NCBI GenBank assembly: GCA_949752795.1
Contig: OX457058.1
Span: forward strand, 31,684,587 to 31,748,586
Reading direction: 5' to 3'
DNA from: Hyperoodon ampullatus
Lineage: Eukaryota; Chordata; Mammalia; Artiodactyla; Ziphiidae
DNA: 64,000 nucleotides
A program made the translations under genes and the position numbers. Shown here in pieces: positions 51,405 through 60,221 of the stretch (the stretch's first letter is position 1; every line of letters starts with the position of its first letter). A model generated the notes under the pieces. It was not told where the DNA came from. It did not search any database and worked only from the letters and a program-made list of their open reading frames with translations.

Positions 51405-54400
51405 GAGAACATTTCAAAAGGATAGAGGAGCCAAGATGAAAGAATTCATCAGCCATCAGTAAAGACGGAGAAACTGTCACAGGCTGGAGACTAGGGAGAC
51501 ATGGTGTCCTGGCAGGGGCGCTAAAATAATGGCCATTAGTGAAAAAACTAGGGAAATGTCAATAAAACTTGCAGCTTAGTTAATAGTACTGTTAGTTTCT
51601 TAGTTCAGCTAAATTTATCGAGGTTATAAGATATTAACATTAGGGGAAGCTGGGTGAAGAGTATGTGTTAACTATCTGTACCCTTTTACAAATCCAAGTT
51701 TATTTAAAAATAAAACTACTAAAGAAAAGAAGATGGACAAGAAACATACGAAACAACAGCAACAACAGTAAAATAGGGACCCACTGGGCTATGGTCTTTG
51801 AAGGAAAACTGTTACGTAGCTTTCTAAGTGGAGAGTGGAAATGGGCCTGTGGGATAGAAAGAAGTAGGGTGGGATGGAGGGAAAGAAGAAAAGGAGGGCA
51901 CTTCCGGGGAGATGCTGAACTGGGACTTCTTATTATCATAAGCATGTAATAAAATAAGCGCCAAGTTAACCTGACTTGAGTTTTAGTTGATGACACTAAA
52001 TTTTGTTCACATGGAACCACTCTCTAAGATACATGGATCGGGCTTCCCTGGTGGCACAGTGGTTGGGAGTCCGCCTGCCGATGCAGGGGACACGGGTTCG
52101 TGCCCCGGTCCGGGAGGGTCCCACATGCCGTGGAACGGCTGGGCCCGTGAGCCATGGCCGCTGAGCCTGCGCTCCGCAACGGGAGAGGCCACAGCAGTGA
52201 GAGGCCTGCGTACCGCAAAAATAAATAAATAAATAAAAATAAAATAAAATAAAATACATGGATCATGCAGCACGGCTCTCTGCTCACACTTTATAAAAAA
52301 AGCGGGAACCCTGGGTAGGAACTGTCCTCAGCTACTGCCAGGCATGAACTGCAGTCCTGTGGGCCAGGAAACCAGCTCACAGGCGGGAGAGAAACAGGGG
52401 ATTCACAGTGCCTCTTCCCAGAGGGGACAGATGCAGAAACAGAAGAGCAACCAGATGGTTCTTGCTACATTTTAAATTAGTGACCTTGAGGAGGAAACTT
52501 AGAACTGAAGCTTCAAAGCTCCCAGAGACCGTCCTCCTGGGCTTTTCCGGCAGGAGGGCGGTGTGCTGCCAGCCATGTGGGAGGACCCTCAGCACCAGGC
52601 ACTTGCCAGCATACCACGGGCAGGAAGCAACGGGGGCCGCACGAAAGAAAAAGCAGGAAGCGAGCTTCAGTGCAGGGTATGCAAAAAGCACCAAAGAAAA
52701 AACTGTCTAAACTAGAAGATGATGGGCCAAGACGTTCTACTATAACCTGGGAAGGAATCAACAAATCATCAAAGTTTGTTTTCTCAAGACCCTTTCATCT
52801 GTAAAGATAAATAAGAAAGGAAATATAATTAAAATTAATAAGTCTCCAAATGGTATAGCTAGGGAAGTTTTTAACTCCCTGAGAACTAAAAACTATGTCA
52901 CATTATCTTTCATAATACCTTACACATTTAGAAAGTCAATACATGTTTGATGAATTAAAATAATTTTTCCCATAAATTTTAGCTTGAAAAATAGTTTAAG
53001 ACAAAGCCTCACTGTACACAGTAGCTAATTAACCTACGGAATGTGCACAGGCCCAAGGCATAGCTCAGTCTGTGGCTTTACATTCAGTGAGTGACCATCC
53101 CAGACAGCCTGGGACTGGGGATTCCTGGCGTGCAGGACTTCCAACATTAAAGCCAGGGTAGTCCAAGTGTCACCTGAGCTGCAGTGAACTTCAGGAATTA
53201 AAGTGGCCTAACAGTTACTAAGGGAAGCTGAAACTCTGTACAAGATGAGCACAAGACATCGGAGGCCGCTCCTGGTACTCACAGGGTCACGCACGATACA
53301 AAAAAGCACGGAATCAAGTACCACGTCCAGTAAGAGCTACCCACGATGGGGGCTGGAGGAAGGTCAGCAGTGCAGACCTCAGGAAGAGACCAGAGGAAAA
53401 TCTTGAAGGCAGATGAGGGTTAAGACAGAGAGAACACATGATCACAAAAACAAAGGCCTGAATAAGGAAAAAGGCATCTGGGTCTGAGTGAAGCAGATAT
53501 CAACATTGGGAAACAGTGCAGAGGTCAGCAAGGTGAGTGTCAGCAAACTACAGAGGTTACAGACTTTGGATTTTATTTTTGGTTTAAGCAGGATTTTCCT
53601 TAAGGGGGTTCACGAAGAGTTTCTGAGCAGGAGCTGCAAGGTCAGGAGTAAGGAGGTGACTGGAGGTCCTGTAACAGGCACTGGAGGAATGGATGGCTCC
53701 AAACCCTCAGAAGAAGGTTGTCCAGGTGAGGCACAGACCCAATGCTAAGACACCACAGTCGGTTAAACCGTTCATGGTTCCAAGGAGCAGTTACAAGGCC
53801 TTCTGTCTTTCAAAAGCAGGGTATCTAAGAATTAAAATACTATGAAATTCAGTCTACCAGGATCTCTAAAGCCTATCTACAAAAAACCAAATCAAAACAA
53901 AAAACACCTGAAAGAGACAGTCTGCTTTAAGGGATGCACAATCTAGTTGAGGAAATAAGATGTACAGTGAGGTAGAGGACAGTAGTACATAAATGGTCCA
54001 AACAGTGAACATGTAAAAAAAAAAAAAAAAAAAAAGCAATAAACAAGACAGCTGCCCAACAATGGCTATTTTCATTTTCTGGATGGCCCTAGGTCGTATC
54101 CTTTTCTGATATGATTACAAAAGACTCGGACAATCAGCGCATTCATTATCGATCTACTAGCTAATCTCCTAATGGAAGTGCTGCTGGCACTGCAGATGGA
54201 AGAGGGAGGGCCGAGCCGACCCCCGCCTGTGCACAGAGGCTGAGGCTTAGCGGGCACCACCGGGCAGAGCACGAGTCCTCTCCCGACAGCCAGGCCCTCC
54301 CCAAATGCGGCTCAGGTGCCCTTCCTCCGAGCCTGCACAACCTCAGCTCTCCTCCACTGAAGCACTTGCCAGTGAACTGAGACTCAGGGCAGGAGCCCTC

Positions 54401-57400
54401 TTCTTCGGCTGCTCCCCCTCTACCAAGCAGTACGGAACGAGCAGTCAGTACCCACCCAACCATCAACTCAGGCCGTGGCCACAGCACTTCAGGCCGTCCC
54501 CTCCCACCCCACAGATCTCTAAAAAGATCACGTCCCTGGGACCTCCCTGGTGGTCCACTGGGTAAGACTCCGCGCTCCCAATGCAGGGGACCCGGGTTCA
54601 GTCCCTGGTCGGTGAACTAGATCCCGTGTACATGTCGCAATGAAGATACCGTGTGCCACAACTGAGACCCGGTGCAGCCAAAATAAATAAATAAATATTT
54701 TTTTAAAAAAATCATGTCCCAGAGAGAGAGAGAGGAGAGAGAAAGCCCACCGAGCCCCACTCGCTGCAAATCTCATCCCCTTACGACAAAGCCGTTGGCA
54801 TTCCACCAGCCTCTGCTCAGCTCGGCCAGAGACAGGAAGTCCACTGACTCCCGAGACATTCCATTTTCTGGCAGCTGAAATCGTTTGAAAGTTGCCTGTC
54901 AAGCTGGGTCAGATCTGTCTGCTGTGGAAAGGGCAGAGCCGAGGACAGAGCACGCCCTCTAGGACAACATCCAACCCACCCACTATCCAATCCCACAGCA
55001 TCAATCTGGACCCTGGTGTCAGCACAGTCAGGCAGGCCCTGCTGCCCAGTGGTTAAAGGCACAGCCTGGGAGTCGGGCTCCTAATCCTGGCTCTGCCCTT
55101 GCTGGCTGGGCAACACTGGGCAAGTTACTTAACCTCTATGACTTGTATAGTTTTCTCAACTGGTACCTTCCTGACAGGGCTGTCATGAGGAGTAACCTGT
55201 AAGCTATATCATATATTAGTTAAGGATCTTAGTTGAAAGTGTCAGAAACATGCCCGGAACTAGCTTGGCAAAAAGAAAAATTCTGTGGCTCTGGTGTCAG
55301 CTGGACTTCAAGGAAAATGGGACCATCAGAACTCTCCCTCGGGGTTCTGCCTCTGCCGCTCTCAACACGTGACGTCATTCTTTTGGACAAGTTTGCTGGT
55401 GCTTCAGCCACGGATGGCGCTATAGAAAAGGATCTCTTTCCTCAGTACCAATCTGAAAACATCCAGAGGCAAACCTGTGCTCACGCTAGCAGTCTGGGGG
55501 TGGGTTATCATCTTTGCTGGCCACACGAGAACCCCGGGCTGGGTGGAGAAGGGGAAGGAGAATTTGTCAGAAGAGAGAGGGTGCATTTTTCAGAAGATGG
55601 TGGAAAGACTCCAGGCAGATAAAACAACTGATGTTCTCTGTGTGAGTGTTCATTAAATTGTACCTATAATGTTACAATAATTTCATGGAGTGACTTCCAG
55701 TTCAGATTCCACAAATCAGGTATACTACAAAAATAATTCAGGGAACCTACACAAGGGCTAACTTAAAAACTTTTTTAAAGTCACAGCTACGAATAGAAGA
55801 ACATATCTACACCAAAGAAGCTGGAAGGACATAATCTCAGAATTTAAAGCAAATCAATTTAGCTTTATGGAAAAAAGCTGCATTTTTCTTATTTTCTCAA
55901 TTTGACCAAGGGCTGATAAAAACTTCATCCAGATCTGATGCCAGCCAGGCCATGACTAGAATCTGGGAACCACTGGTCCAGGTCACAGTCTTCTGCCTTG
56001 TCCACAGGCAGCATGGAGCTTGCCCCAGCCCTGATGCAATTCAAGCCCACTCCTCCTCCAGCACCTTCCAGCTAGCATGAAGCCAGGAACCCAGGAGGTA
56101 CTCACAGGCTCAGTGAATGGATCCACCAGCCCAGCAGCTACCCAAACAGACACAAGCTTAGTGTGGCAACACCTGCTCTCACAAATATATGCTGGAACAC
56201 ACACACACACATACACAGGTTAAAATTCATACTCTCCCTCTTTTCAAAAGGATTGGGGTGATTTTACACACACAACACAATAGTTAAAGAATGAGATTCA
56301 GGTAATGACGGGAAGATGAAGAGAAAGCCTAGGCAAAGGCCAGGTGCTTTGACAGAGCGCTGTATTTCAGTTCTAGGCTCAGGAACAATTTTCTTGAGAA
56401 GTGTGGCTTTGGGAGAGAGCAAGACACAGGGCATAAAGTAAGAGTCTCCCCCTTCCTCCTAAACCTGAGAGTTGGTCTGTTTGTCTGTGTATGTGCGCAC
56501 GCACGCATGGCTACGGGAACAATTTAAGCAGGTGGTCTGAGGGGTCCTCTCACTGTCATTCACTCAACCAGCATCTCGATGCACTATGCTGGACATTGGG
56601 TACCACAAAACTGAATTAGATACAATCTCCATCTCAAGGAGTTTCATGAACCAGGCAAGCTGAATATTACTAACATAAACCACAATCTAAATTAAATTCC
56701 TAGTCAATTTCTTCTGTTTTCTTTGTTTAATAAAAGCTGAAGATCATTTTAAATTCAGCCTCGTTAAGTTCAACAGAGCACTTGGTAACTGCAAATAAAC
56801 AATTGATTTTGTGTTTCAATTTTCATCTGCTTATTGAATTAAAGGTTCAAACTTTGGGCAACTGAAGTAGGATATCCTTGAACCCAAGGCATTTTGCCAA
56901 AGCATAACATCCAACACTATACCTCTGAACAATTACTTCCTTGTTTCGCGTGTCTGTGCAAAGCCGCAGGTGACTTGGCCAAGTTTTCTCTTGGTTTCTG
57001 ACTATAATGAAGGCCAGGACTATAATATGAAGCCCTCTTAGGCAAAGCCCTAGCGCAGCCCAGGTCTTATAGATCACCAATGCTTCAGTTACTCTCCACT
57101 TGTCTTCCAGATTTCACAGGCTGAAAAGGGAGCAACAGAGGTTCTAGCAGGAGTTGGTGAGGTTAGAGGTGAAGCAGGGCACAGAGACCATGATGGGGGG
57201 GTCAGACAGAAAGAACGGGAAGAGCGTGGGAAGACCAGGATGGGAAGGTAAGAACAGAAGGGGTGGGGAAGGAGGGCAAAGACACACTAATTTAGCATTG
57301 ACTAAATGTTCTGTGGGGAATAGGTTAGGTGCAAGCAGAATGCTGGGTGCCAAAGCCATCACATATGCACACACGGAGCCAGTGAAGAAAAGCTACCACA

Positions 57401-59823
57401 GGTCAGGGGATCCAGACTTAGCTATGATTTCTAAGACAAGTAAACCACTGACAGTCAGGAAATGGGTTTACAACTTCCCCAGAAAACGCTGACTTTTTAA
57501 CAGAAAGGTAAGTTTTTAGTTAATTCTATAGAACAGATAATCCCTCAATGTAAAGTTCTTTGAGCTTACTGATATTTAGTAACAATTTCACAAGCAAAGC
57601 TTAAATATAGAAATTAACTAAAGAAAATCAAGCACTATCATTTGTAGCTAAGACCATGTGGTTTATTAGTGTCAAATCAAATCAAATATCAGAAGGGGGG
57701 AATCAAAGAACAGGGCCTGTTCAGGGTAAAAGGACCCAAAGTTCAATAGCTCACAGGCACTCATTCAGGAAGAGCACTGTTTGCCACAGGGTTGTTTAAA
57801 TGCCTGGAGTGACTAAGACCAAAACAGAGCAGGCACAGGGAGCAAAGGTTACTTATTAATTCTATTGTTCACTTTGAGGACAAGTACAAAGGATTATTTA
57901 GTACACACTGTTTGGCTAAAAAGCATTAACAAAATAAAGGGAAAATATTTATAACTAACTCCCAAATACAGTTTAAAACAATTTTAAGAGTTAACATCTA
58001 TAATAGGGAACCATAGGTTTATGTTTTAAATGTTTGTTCCTACTTAATATTTAAAATTTTAAAGCACAAAATTTTAAGTTACCCTATTTGTTCAATTACT
58101 ACCTATAGAGTTCTAATCATTTTATCAGATTTAGCATTAAGTAACAACTGAGATTTTAAAATGTTGATAGTAGCCACACAAACTGGTATTTGATTATATT
58201 TCATGTTTAAAAGAGGCTTTCCTGGCTACTTTCCCCAATAATCAGATTAAACAACTGACTTCCTAGCTGTTATATAATTATTATACAACTCAAAATACCA
58301 ATCAAATAAATGCATTATATGCTTTAAAACTAATCTCCGATTTACCATCAATTCTTACCTGTACCTCTAAGGTCTTCTAATGTCAATTTTGTTCTAAACC
58401 AGTGCTTCTCCACAGGGGGAAAATTTTGCCCCTAGGGTTCCCCCCACCCCCTAACAAAAGGGTTTGGCAATGTCTGGAGACATTCTGGTTCCCACAAGTA
58501 GGAGGTAGAGGAGGTGGTGCTCCTGGCATCTAGGGGGTAGAGGCCAGGGATGCTGCTAAACATCCTGCAATGCACAGGACAACCCTACAACAAAGAATTA
58601 TCAGGCCCAAAACGTCTATAGTGTCTCTGTCGGGAAACCCTATTCTAAACTGAAACAAGATTTGCAAACACAGCTGACACCTTCAAAAAACAATTGCCAA
58701 GTAAGTAATTCAAAGTTCACTAAGCTTTGTTATTGGTATAGAGACCCAGACATAATAAAAGTTGCTTTGTATACTACTGAAATGTGATTTGATTATTAAC
58801 CGTGAATGCATGAAATTGCAGATGGACAAGAAGGGCAAAAAGTCCTTTCACCACCTAAGCAATTCATGATCGCTTTAAAAAAGACCATTTCAGGAGACGA
58901 AAAGGAAATAAGGTAGTGGTATTCTTGACAGTTTTCTACGATGCTTCAGTTTTCAAGGACAAACACCAATTAATCATTACTTTTTGTTGCTGTCCTTTAG
59001 TTCTAACCAATCCGTTTTTTTTTTTTCCATCCTCAGTCGTTAGATTTTTAAGTGGCTAAAGTTTAAAGTAAATGAGGAAAGTTAACCACATGGTACTAGC
59101 TGGTAGAATAATCTTAGGCCAAAACACATTACTAAAGTATCTGTTAGAACACTCATGTTTACCTGGCAAAAGAACGGGCTCCAGTTTTTTAATCTTCGGT
59201 TCTGAATTAATATTATCGTCAGTCTGAAATACATTAGCAAAACAAATCAAAATCAAAACTTTTTTCCCGGCTGAGCGATGAAAGCAAATTTTATTTTCTA
59301 GGTGATGACACAGGCGACAGACACGTATCCCCCCACTTAAATTCTTACACATTTTTACCGAACTCTTGTAAGGATCTGCTCGTGATGGAATTGAGAGTCT
59401 GGCCATAAAAATACTACAACCGCCAGTGCCGCTTCCAGATGTTCACATTTACGACAGGTAGGTAACCCCTTCCACTAGGTGCCCACAGGCGATGCGATCC
59501 TGCCGGCGGTCACGGCGGGGACCGTCGCCAGGCGAAGGGCTAAATAAATCCCAACTCCGATCGCTCCCTGGAGTCCCGTCTCGGAGCCGAAAACGGCTGC
59601 GGCGGAGTTTTGCAAGTTTCCACCGAGCCAGCGGGGCTCCTGGGAAGGCGGCTTCCCCGCGTCGGGGTCCGGGGGACGGGGGACGGGGCAGTCTCCTGGG
59701 CCTGCCCGCGTTCGGCTCCCCGGAAACGCGAGGAGAGGGCGCCGCGAGGAGACGGCTGTTTACCTGGGGCGGTGGCAGGAGGTAGGACCTGAACGTGGGT
59801 CTGGGCGGCTTGAGCGAGAACAT
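17449..59823 (-). CDS. MTMR10: MTMR10, complete (16 coding exons, 772 residues)
   Basis: A myotubularin-family pseudophosphatase. Active relatives remove the D3 phosphate from PI3P and PI(3,5)P2; inactive members bind or regulate active ones. Sixteen GT-AG exons join into a 2,319 bp frame, close to the human 777 residues. In order: a short N-terminus, PH-GRAM domain (about residues 30-190), a Gly-rich linker (about 197-208), a myotubularin phosphatase-like domain (about 220-575), and a C-terminal 3-PAP-like region (about 575-710) before the tail ending LANED. The usual HCSDGWDRT pocket is replaced by [10 protein letters not shown] at the exon 12/13 junction, so the catalytic Cys and Arg arrangement is lost, as in other MTMR10 orthologues. 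The start codon has A at -3 in a CpG island. The gene converges on FAN1. No disabling change is seen. Confidence 0.97.
18046..19137 (-). other. MTMR10 intron 15
   Basis: 1.1 kb; nearly half is the Tigger1-type element at 18297-18791. Nothing else recognisable. Confidence 0.75.
18297..18791 (+). mobile_element. Tigger1-type nonautonomous element
   Basis: It opens TAGGCAGACCTCAGAGATAC and closes with GAGGTCTGCCTA, imperfect inverted ends, flanked by TA on each side. The interior has the Tigger1 motif 'gcaataaagcaagtcacacg' near both ends and no transposase frame. Confidence 0.85.
19138..19320 (-). CDS. MTMR10: MTMR10 exon 15
   Basis: 183 bp encoding [20 protein letters not shown] then [20 protein letters not shown] to SFKRTK; acceptor ttttgcag, donor GTAAGT. 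Phase 0 at both ends. Confidence 0.97.
19321..20561 (-). other. MTMR10 intron 14
   Basis: 1.2 kb. I see only a weak MIR-like stretch around 19720-19800 and otherwise nothing recognisable. Confidence 0.55.
20562..20732 (-). CDS. MTMR10: MTMR10 exon 14
   Basis: 171 bp encoding [20 protein letters not shown] then [14 protein letters not shown] to HQRVQQSS; donor GTGAGT. Phase 0 at both ends. Confidence 0.96.
20733..22065 (-). other. MTMR10 intron 13
   Basis: 1.3 kb; contains the CHR-SINE at 21625-21834. No other recognisable element. Confidence 0.7.
21625..21834 (-). mobile_element. CHR-SINE, short form
   Basis: Sense to MTMR10. Flanked by caacRggcaactttttt-type duplication at 21609-21624 and 21835-21850, one mismatch. 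A long A tail (T run on +) is at 21620-21644. Confidence 0.92.
22066..22235 (-). CDS. MTMR10: MTMR10 exon 13, degenerate phosphatase pocket
   Basis: 170 bp encoding [20 protein letters not shown] then [20 protein letters not shown] to HLKRSEKE; donor [15 protein letters not shown] and KEWVMAG match the helices after the P-loop in active myotubularins, which places the lost Cys-X5-Arg site at the start of this exon. Confidence 0.97.
22236..25895 (-). other. MTMR10 intron 12, mostly L1
   Basis: 3.7 kb that separates the two coding halves of the degenerate phosphatase pocket. About 22770-24985 is L1; the remainder is unremarkable AT-rich sequence. Confidence 0.7.
22770..24985 (+). mobile_element. 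Degraded L1 (ORF2 3' part and 3' UTR), antisense to MTMR10
   Basis: On + it reads through typical L1 ORF2 text, for example gggcaacaagacaaggacgt near 23068 and catattcctatcaaaatccc near 23548. It ends in the 'cacattcagaacaggtgcat' type 3' region near 24950. Many stops and frameshifts; no intact frame. Confidence 0.8.
25896..25966 (-). CDS. MTMR10: MTMR10 exon 12
   Basis: 71 bp encoding [20 protein letters not shown] then VLQ plus one base of Glu; donor GTAATT. Its end is the first part of the degenerate phosphatase pocket. Confidence 0.96.
25967..26570 (-). other. MTMR10 intron 11
   Basis: 604 bp. Most of it, about 26190-26540, is an L1 3' end fragment on + (agatcagtggttcccagggg to cgataattatttcaaaataa). 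Confidence 0.65.
26571..26640 (-). CDS. MTMR10: MTMR10 exon 11
   Basis: 70 bp encoding [20 protein letters not shown] then EYV plus two bases of Arg; acceptor ttaattacag, donor GTTTGT (not GTRAGT, so a weaker site). Confidence 0.95.
26641..27967 (-). other. MTMR10 intron 10
   Basis: 1.3 kb with a GC-rich patch at about 26880-27240 that I cannot assign and a CHR-SINE at 27564-27759. Confidence 0.65.
27564..27759 (+). mobile_element. CHR-SINE, short form
   Basis: Antisense to MTMR10. It reads GGCTCCCCTGGTGGCGCAGT to CCCGCATACCGCAAAA. Exact duplication aaactaaaagcag at 27551-27563 and 27760-27772. Its short A tail and close match to the other short copies suggest a recent insertion. Confidence 0.95.
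27968..28098 (-). CDS. MTMR10: MTMR10 exon 10
   Basis: 131 bp encoding [20 protein letters not shown] then [18 protein letters not shown]; acceptor tttattag, donor GTAACT. Confidence 0.96.
29020..29650 (+). repeat. Old dispersed repeat, L2-like (unassigned)
   Basis: The order 'interval of growth/size text' seen in mammalian-wide repeats is kept: gaataaatattcaattgcag, then ggggaaggcttatcttaagg, then tctgaaaagtgaaggacaca. The same family appears near 62690. A TG run interrupts it. Confidence 0.4.
29323..29359. repeat. (TG)n microsatellite
   Basis: TG run with one interruption (ggcaggg) inside an old repeat. Confidence 0.9.
30470..30558 (-). CDS. MTMR10: MTMR10 exon 9
   Basis: 89 bp encoding [20 protein letters not shown] then VLQQRKIDQ; acceptor ctctcctag, donor GTGAGC. 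Confidence 0.96.
30559..30639 (-). other. MTMR10 intron 8 (81 bp)
   Basis: The shortest intron of the gene: donor GTAAGT and acceptor ctctcctag. If retained, the frame from exon 8 meets a TAA within it. Confidence 0.9.
30640..30727 (-). CDS. MTMR10: MTMR10 exon 8
   Basis: 88 bp encoding [20 protein letters not shown] then HSFVGRRMP; the donor follows an A (CCA/GTAAGT) and the next intron is only 81 bp. Confidence 0.95.
30728..32682 (-). other. MTMR10 intron 7
   Basis: 2 kb; contains the complete small DNA transposon at 31921-32156. I see nothing else recognisable. Confidence 0.65.
31921..32156 (+). mobile_element. Complete small Tigger-type DNA transposon
   Basis: 236 bp with 21 bp terminal inverted repeats (CAGCTGACCCCTGAACAACA against GTTGTTCAAAGGTCAGCTG, two mismatches) and TA on both flanks. 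It has no coding capacity. A second, more decayed copy sits at 3127-3348. Confidence 0.88.
32683..32866 (-). CDS. MTMR10: MTMR10 exon 7 with Gly-rich linker
   Basis: 184 bp encoding ASKANGIPS, seven Gly, then [20 protein letters not shown] and onward to GYMISTC. The Gly run (32820-32840) is encoded by mixed GGN codons and links the PH-GRAM and phosphatase-like domains. It is probably the main source of the five-residue difference from human. Confidence 0.95.
32867..38947 (-). other. MTMR10 intron 6
   Basis: 6.1 kb. It has a likely hAT-type relic at about 34500-34705, an unassigned open stretch with a poly(A)-like hexamer at 36946-37750, and old repeat-like sequence near 34100. No SINE seen. 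Confidence 0.5.
34500..34705 (+). mobile_element. Probable hAT-type nonautonomous DNA transposon relic
   Basis: The stretch ccagccacacgtgctgctta, then aaatcagttcctcacttgca, then catgtggccagtggcttctc resembles a dispersed mammalian element with 'caagtgctc..agccacatgtggc' text. The ends are not clearly defined. Confidence 0.45.
38948..39038 (-). CDS. MTMR10: MTMR10 exon 6
   Basis: 91 bp encoding [20 protein letters not shown] then [10 protein letters not shown]; acceptor ttttcctag, donor GTAAAT. End of the PH-GRAM region. Confidence 0.96.
39600..39820 (+). mobile_element. CHR-SINE, short form
   Basis: Antisense to MTMR10. Exact duplication aaaaaactgtgttt at 39586-39599 and 39821-39834. The tail is an (AAC)n-rich stretch rather than pure A. 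Confidence 0.95.
39866..40035 (+). mobile_element. MIR SINE relic
   Basis: tgtgggctttggaatccaac, then gcttgaatcccagctctacc, then cctgtacaatgaagataata follows the MIR consensus order in + orientation. Confidence 0.75.
41415..41680 (+). mobile_element. L2-like relic
   Basis: Text such as cagagccgccaccatgtcct, ccctagggatgcgggagtga and aagcttacattctagtgggg follows an old mammalian-wide L2-type repeat. Confidence 0.5.
45585..45727 (-). CDS. MTMR10: MTMR10 exon 5
   Basis: 143 bp encoding [19 protein letters not shown], then [20 protein letters not shown] to ESAKK; phase 0 end, donor GTAATC. Confidence 0.96.
45728..46523 (-). other. MTMR10 intron 4
   Basis: 0.8 kb, of which more than a third is the SINE at 46017-46312. 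Confidence 0.8.
46017..46312 (+). mobile_element. CHR-type SINE, full ~300 bp form
   Basis: Complete from GGGACTTCCCTGGTGGCGCA, through the B-box-like ggttcgatccctgg, to an (AAAT)n tail. Exact 16 bp duplication aaaagccatatatttt at 46001-46016 and 46313-46328. Antisense to MTMR10. Confidence 0.95.
46524..46596 (-). CDS. MTMR10: MTMR10 exon 4
   Basis: 73 bp encoding [20 protein letters not shown] plus QIVT; acceptor ttatttcag, donor GTATGT. Confidence 0.95.
46597..48396 (-). other. MTMR10 intron 3
   Basis: 1.8 kb with one CHR-SINE (47131-47347). The remainder is AT-rich and unremarkable. Confidence 0.7.
47131..47347 (-). mobile_element. CHR-SINE, short form
   Basis: Sense to MTMR10. Exact duplication caaactacagctttttt at 47114-47130 and 47348-47364, with an A tail over 25 bases (T run on +). 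Confidence 0.95.
48397..48533 (-). CDS. MTMR10: MTMR10 exon 3 (PH-GRAM)
   Basis: 137 bp encoding [17 protein letters not shown], then [16 protein letters not shown], ending PVPLQ; donor GTGTGT. It restores the Gly codon split after exon 2. It belongs to the PH-GRAM fold. Confidence 0.95.
48650..48785 (-). mobile_element. MIR SINE relic
   Basis: On + : tttgtaagatacagaaactg, aggcacaaagagcttaaggg, then ctgagctggagtctgcattc, the reverse complement order of MIR. Confidence 0.65.
50440..50690 (+). mobile_element. Probable hAT-type DNA transposon relic
   Basis: ttttgtaaatacagctttac, tgcttattcatttgtgtacc, then acaaaggcagagctaagtac follow a common mammalian nonautonomous hAT element. Ends not resolved. 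Confidence 0.5.
51352..51404. repeat. (GA)n microsatellite
   Basis: Purine-only GA run with two GACA interruptions in MTMR10 intron 2. Confidence 0.95.
52040..52253 (+). mobile_element. CHR-SINE, short form with internal deletion
   Basis: Antisense to MTMR10. Duplication atacatggatc at 52029-52039 and 52254-52264. Compared with sister copies it lacks the GCGTCCGGAGCCTGT block (gcctgcgctccgc is joined directly). Tail (AAAT)n and (AAAAT)n. Confidence 0.94.
53340..53720. repeat. Old dispersed repeat, L2-like (unassigned)
   Basis: aggttacagactttggattt followed by taagcaggattttccttaag and gcaaggtcaggagtaagg resembles the family at 12540 and 62690. Confidence 0.4.
54537..54710 (+). mobile_element. 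Older tRNA-derived SINE of the CHR/cetartiodactyl type
   Basis: GGGACCTCCCTGGTGGTCCA, gggttcagtccctggtcggt, tail (AAAT)n. Duplication atcaYgtccc at 54527-54536 and 54711-54720 with one mismatch. It is shorter and more divergent than the other copies, hence older. Confidence 0.85.
55050..55215 (+). mobile_element. MIR SINE relic
   Basis: aaaggcacagcctgggagtc, ctcctaatcctggctctgcc, gggcaagttacttaacctct, in MIR + order. Confidence 0.8.
58400..58642 (+). mobile_element. MER20 (hAT-Charlie) element
   Basis: CAGTGCTTCTC start, tggcaatgtctggagacatt, ccagggatgctgctaaacat and caacaaagaattatcaggcc are MER20 landmarks. An exact 8 bp duplication ttctaaac flanks it at 58392-58399 and 58643-58650, the length expected for a hAT insertion. 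Confidence 0.88.
59163..59223 (-). CDS. MTMR10: MTMR10 exon 2
   Basis: 61 bp, acceptor tgtatttcag, encoding [20 protein letters not shown] plus one base of a Gly codon; donor GTAAAC. Confidence 0.95.
59224..59763 (-). other. MTMR10 intron 1 (540 bp)
   Basis: Its first ~300 bp lie in the CpG island; the rest turns AT-rich. No repeat seen. Confidence 0.8.
59764..59823 (-). CDS. MTMR10: MTMR10 exon 1 (start codon)
   Basis: The ATG at 59821-59823 opens [20 protein letters not shown], 20 codons, then donor GTAAAC. The context ggcaccATG has the favourable A at -3. The frame stays open upstream of the ATG through the CpG island but contains no earlier in-frame ATG, which supports this start. Confidence 0.95.
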
Positions 59824-60174
59824 GGTGCCGCCGCCTGCTCGGCTCGGCCCGTCCCGGTCGGGGCCCGGGATCCGCCTCCCGACGCCCGCTGGCTGAGAGT
59901 TCCCCGTGCGGCCGCCCGGGCTCGGTCTGCGGCCAGCCGGGCCGGTCGGGCTGACGGGCGTGGACACGGCTGAGCGCCCGCCCGAGCGGGGAGGAGCCCG
60001 GGCCCATCCCCGGAAGGGGCCCGGCGTGCCGCCCCGCCCCGAGAGACGGCGCGCGCAGGCCGGCAGCCGGCCGCTGCCGGCCTCTAGGCCGCGCGGGAGT
60101 CGGAACGCGAGGCTGGCGCCTTGCGCCGCTGCTCGGCCCTCAGCGAGAGCGCCGGGGGGGAGCGGGGCGCGGGA

Positions 60175-60183
60175 GCCATCTTG
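60175..60183 (-). promoter_or_regulatory. YY1-type site
   Basis: CAAGATGGC on -, in the strand orientation usual for YY1 sites near transcription starts of housekeeping CpG-island genes. Confidence 0.55.
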
Positions 60184-60221
60184 AAAGGCCGGTCCGGGCG
60201 GGGGTGGGAGCACTGCTATGG

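Larger units (their letters stand above)
48534..59162 (-). other. MTMR10 intron 2, 10.6 kb
   Basis: The largest intron. It holds a MIR (48650-48785), a hAT-like relic (50440-50690), a GA run, two SINEs, an old repeat at 53340-53720, a second MIR (55050-55215) and MER20 (58400-58642). 55700-58390 has no element I can name apart from short CA runs. Confidence 0.6.

Noticed and set aside
51055..51480. Ser-Leu repeat protein on -
   Set aside because: Translation of the (GA)n microsatellite.
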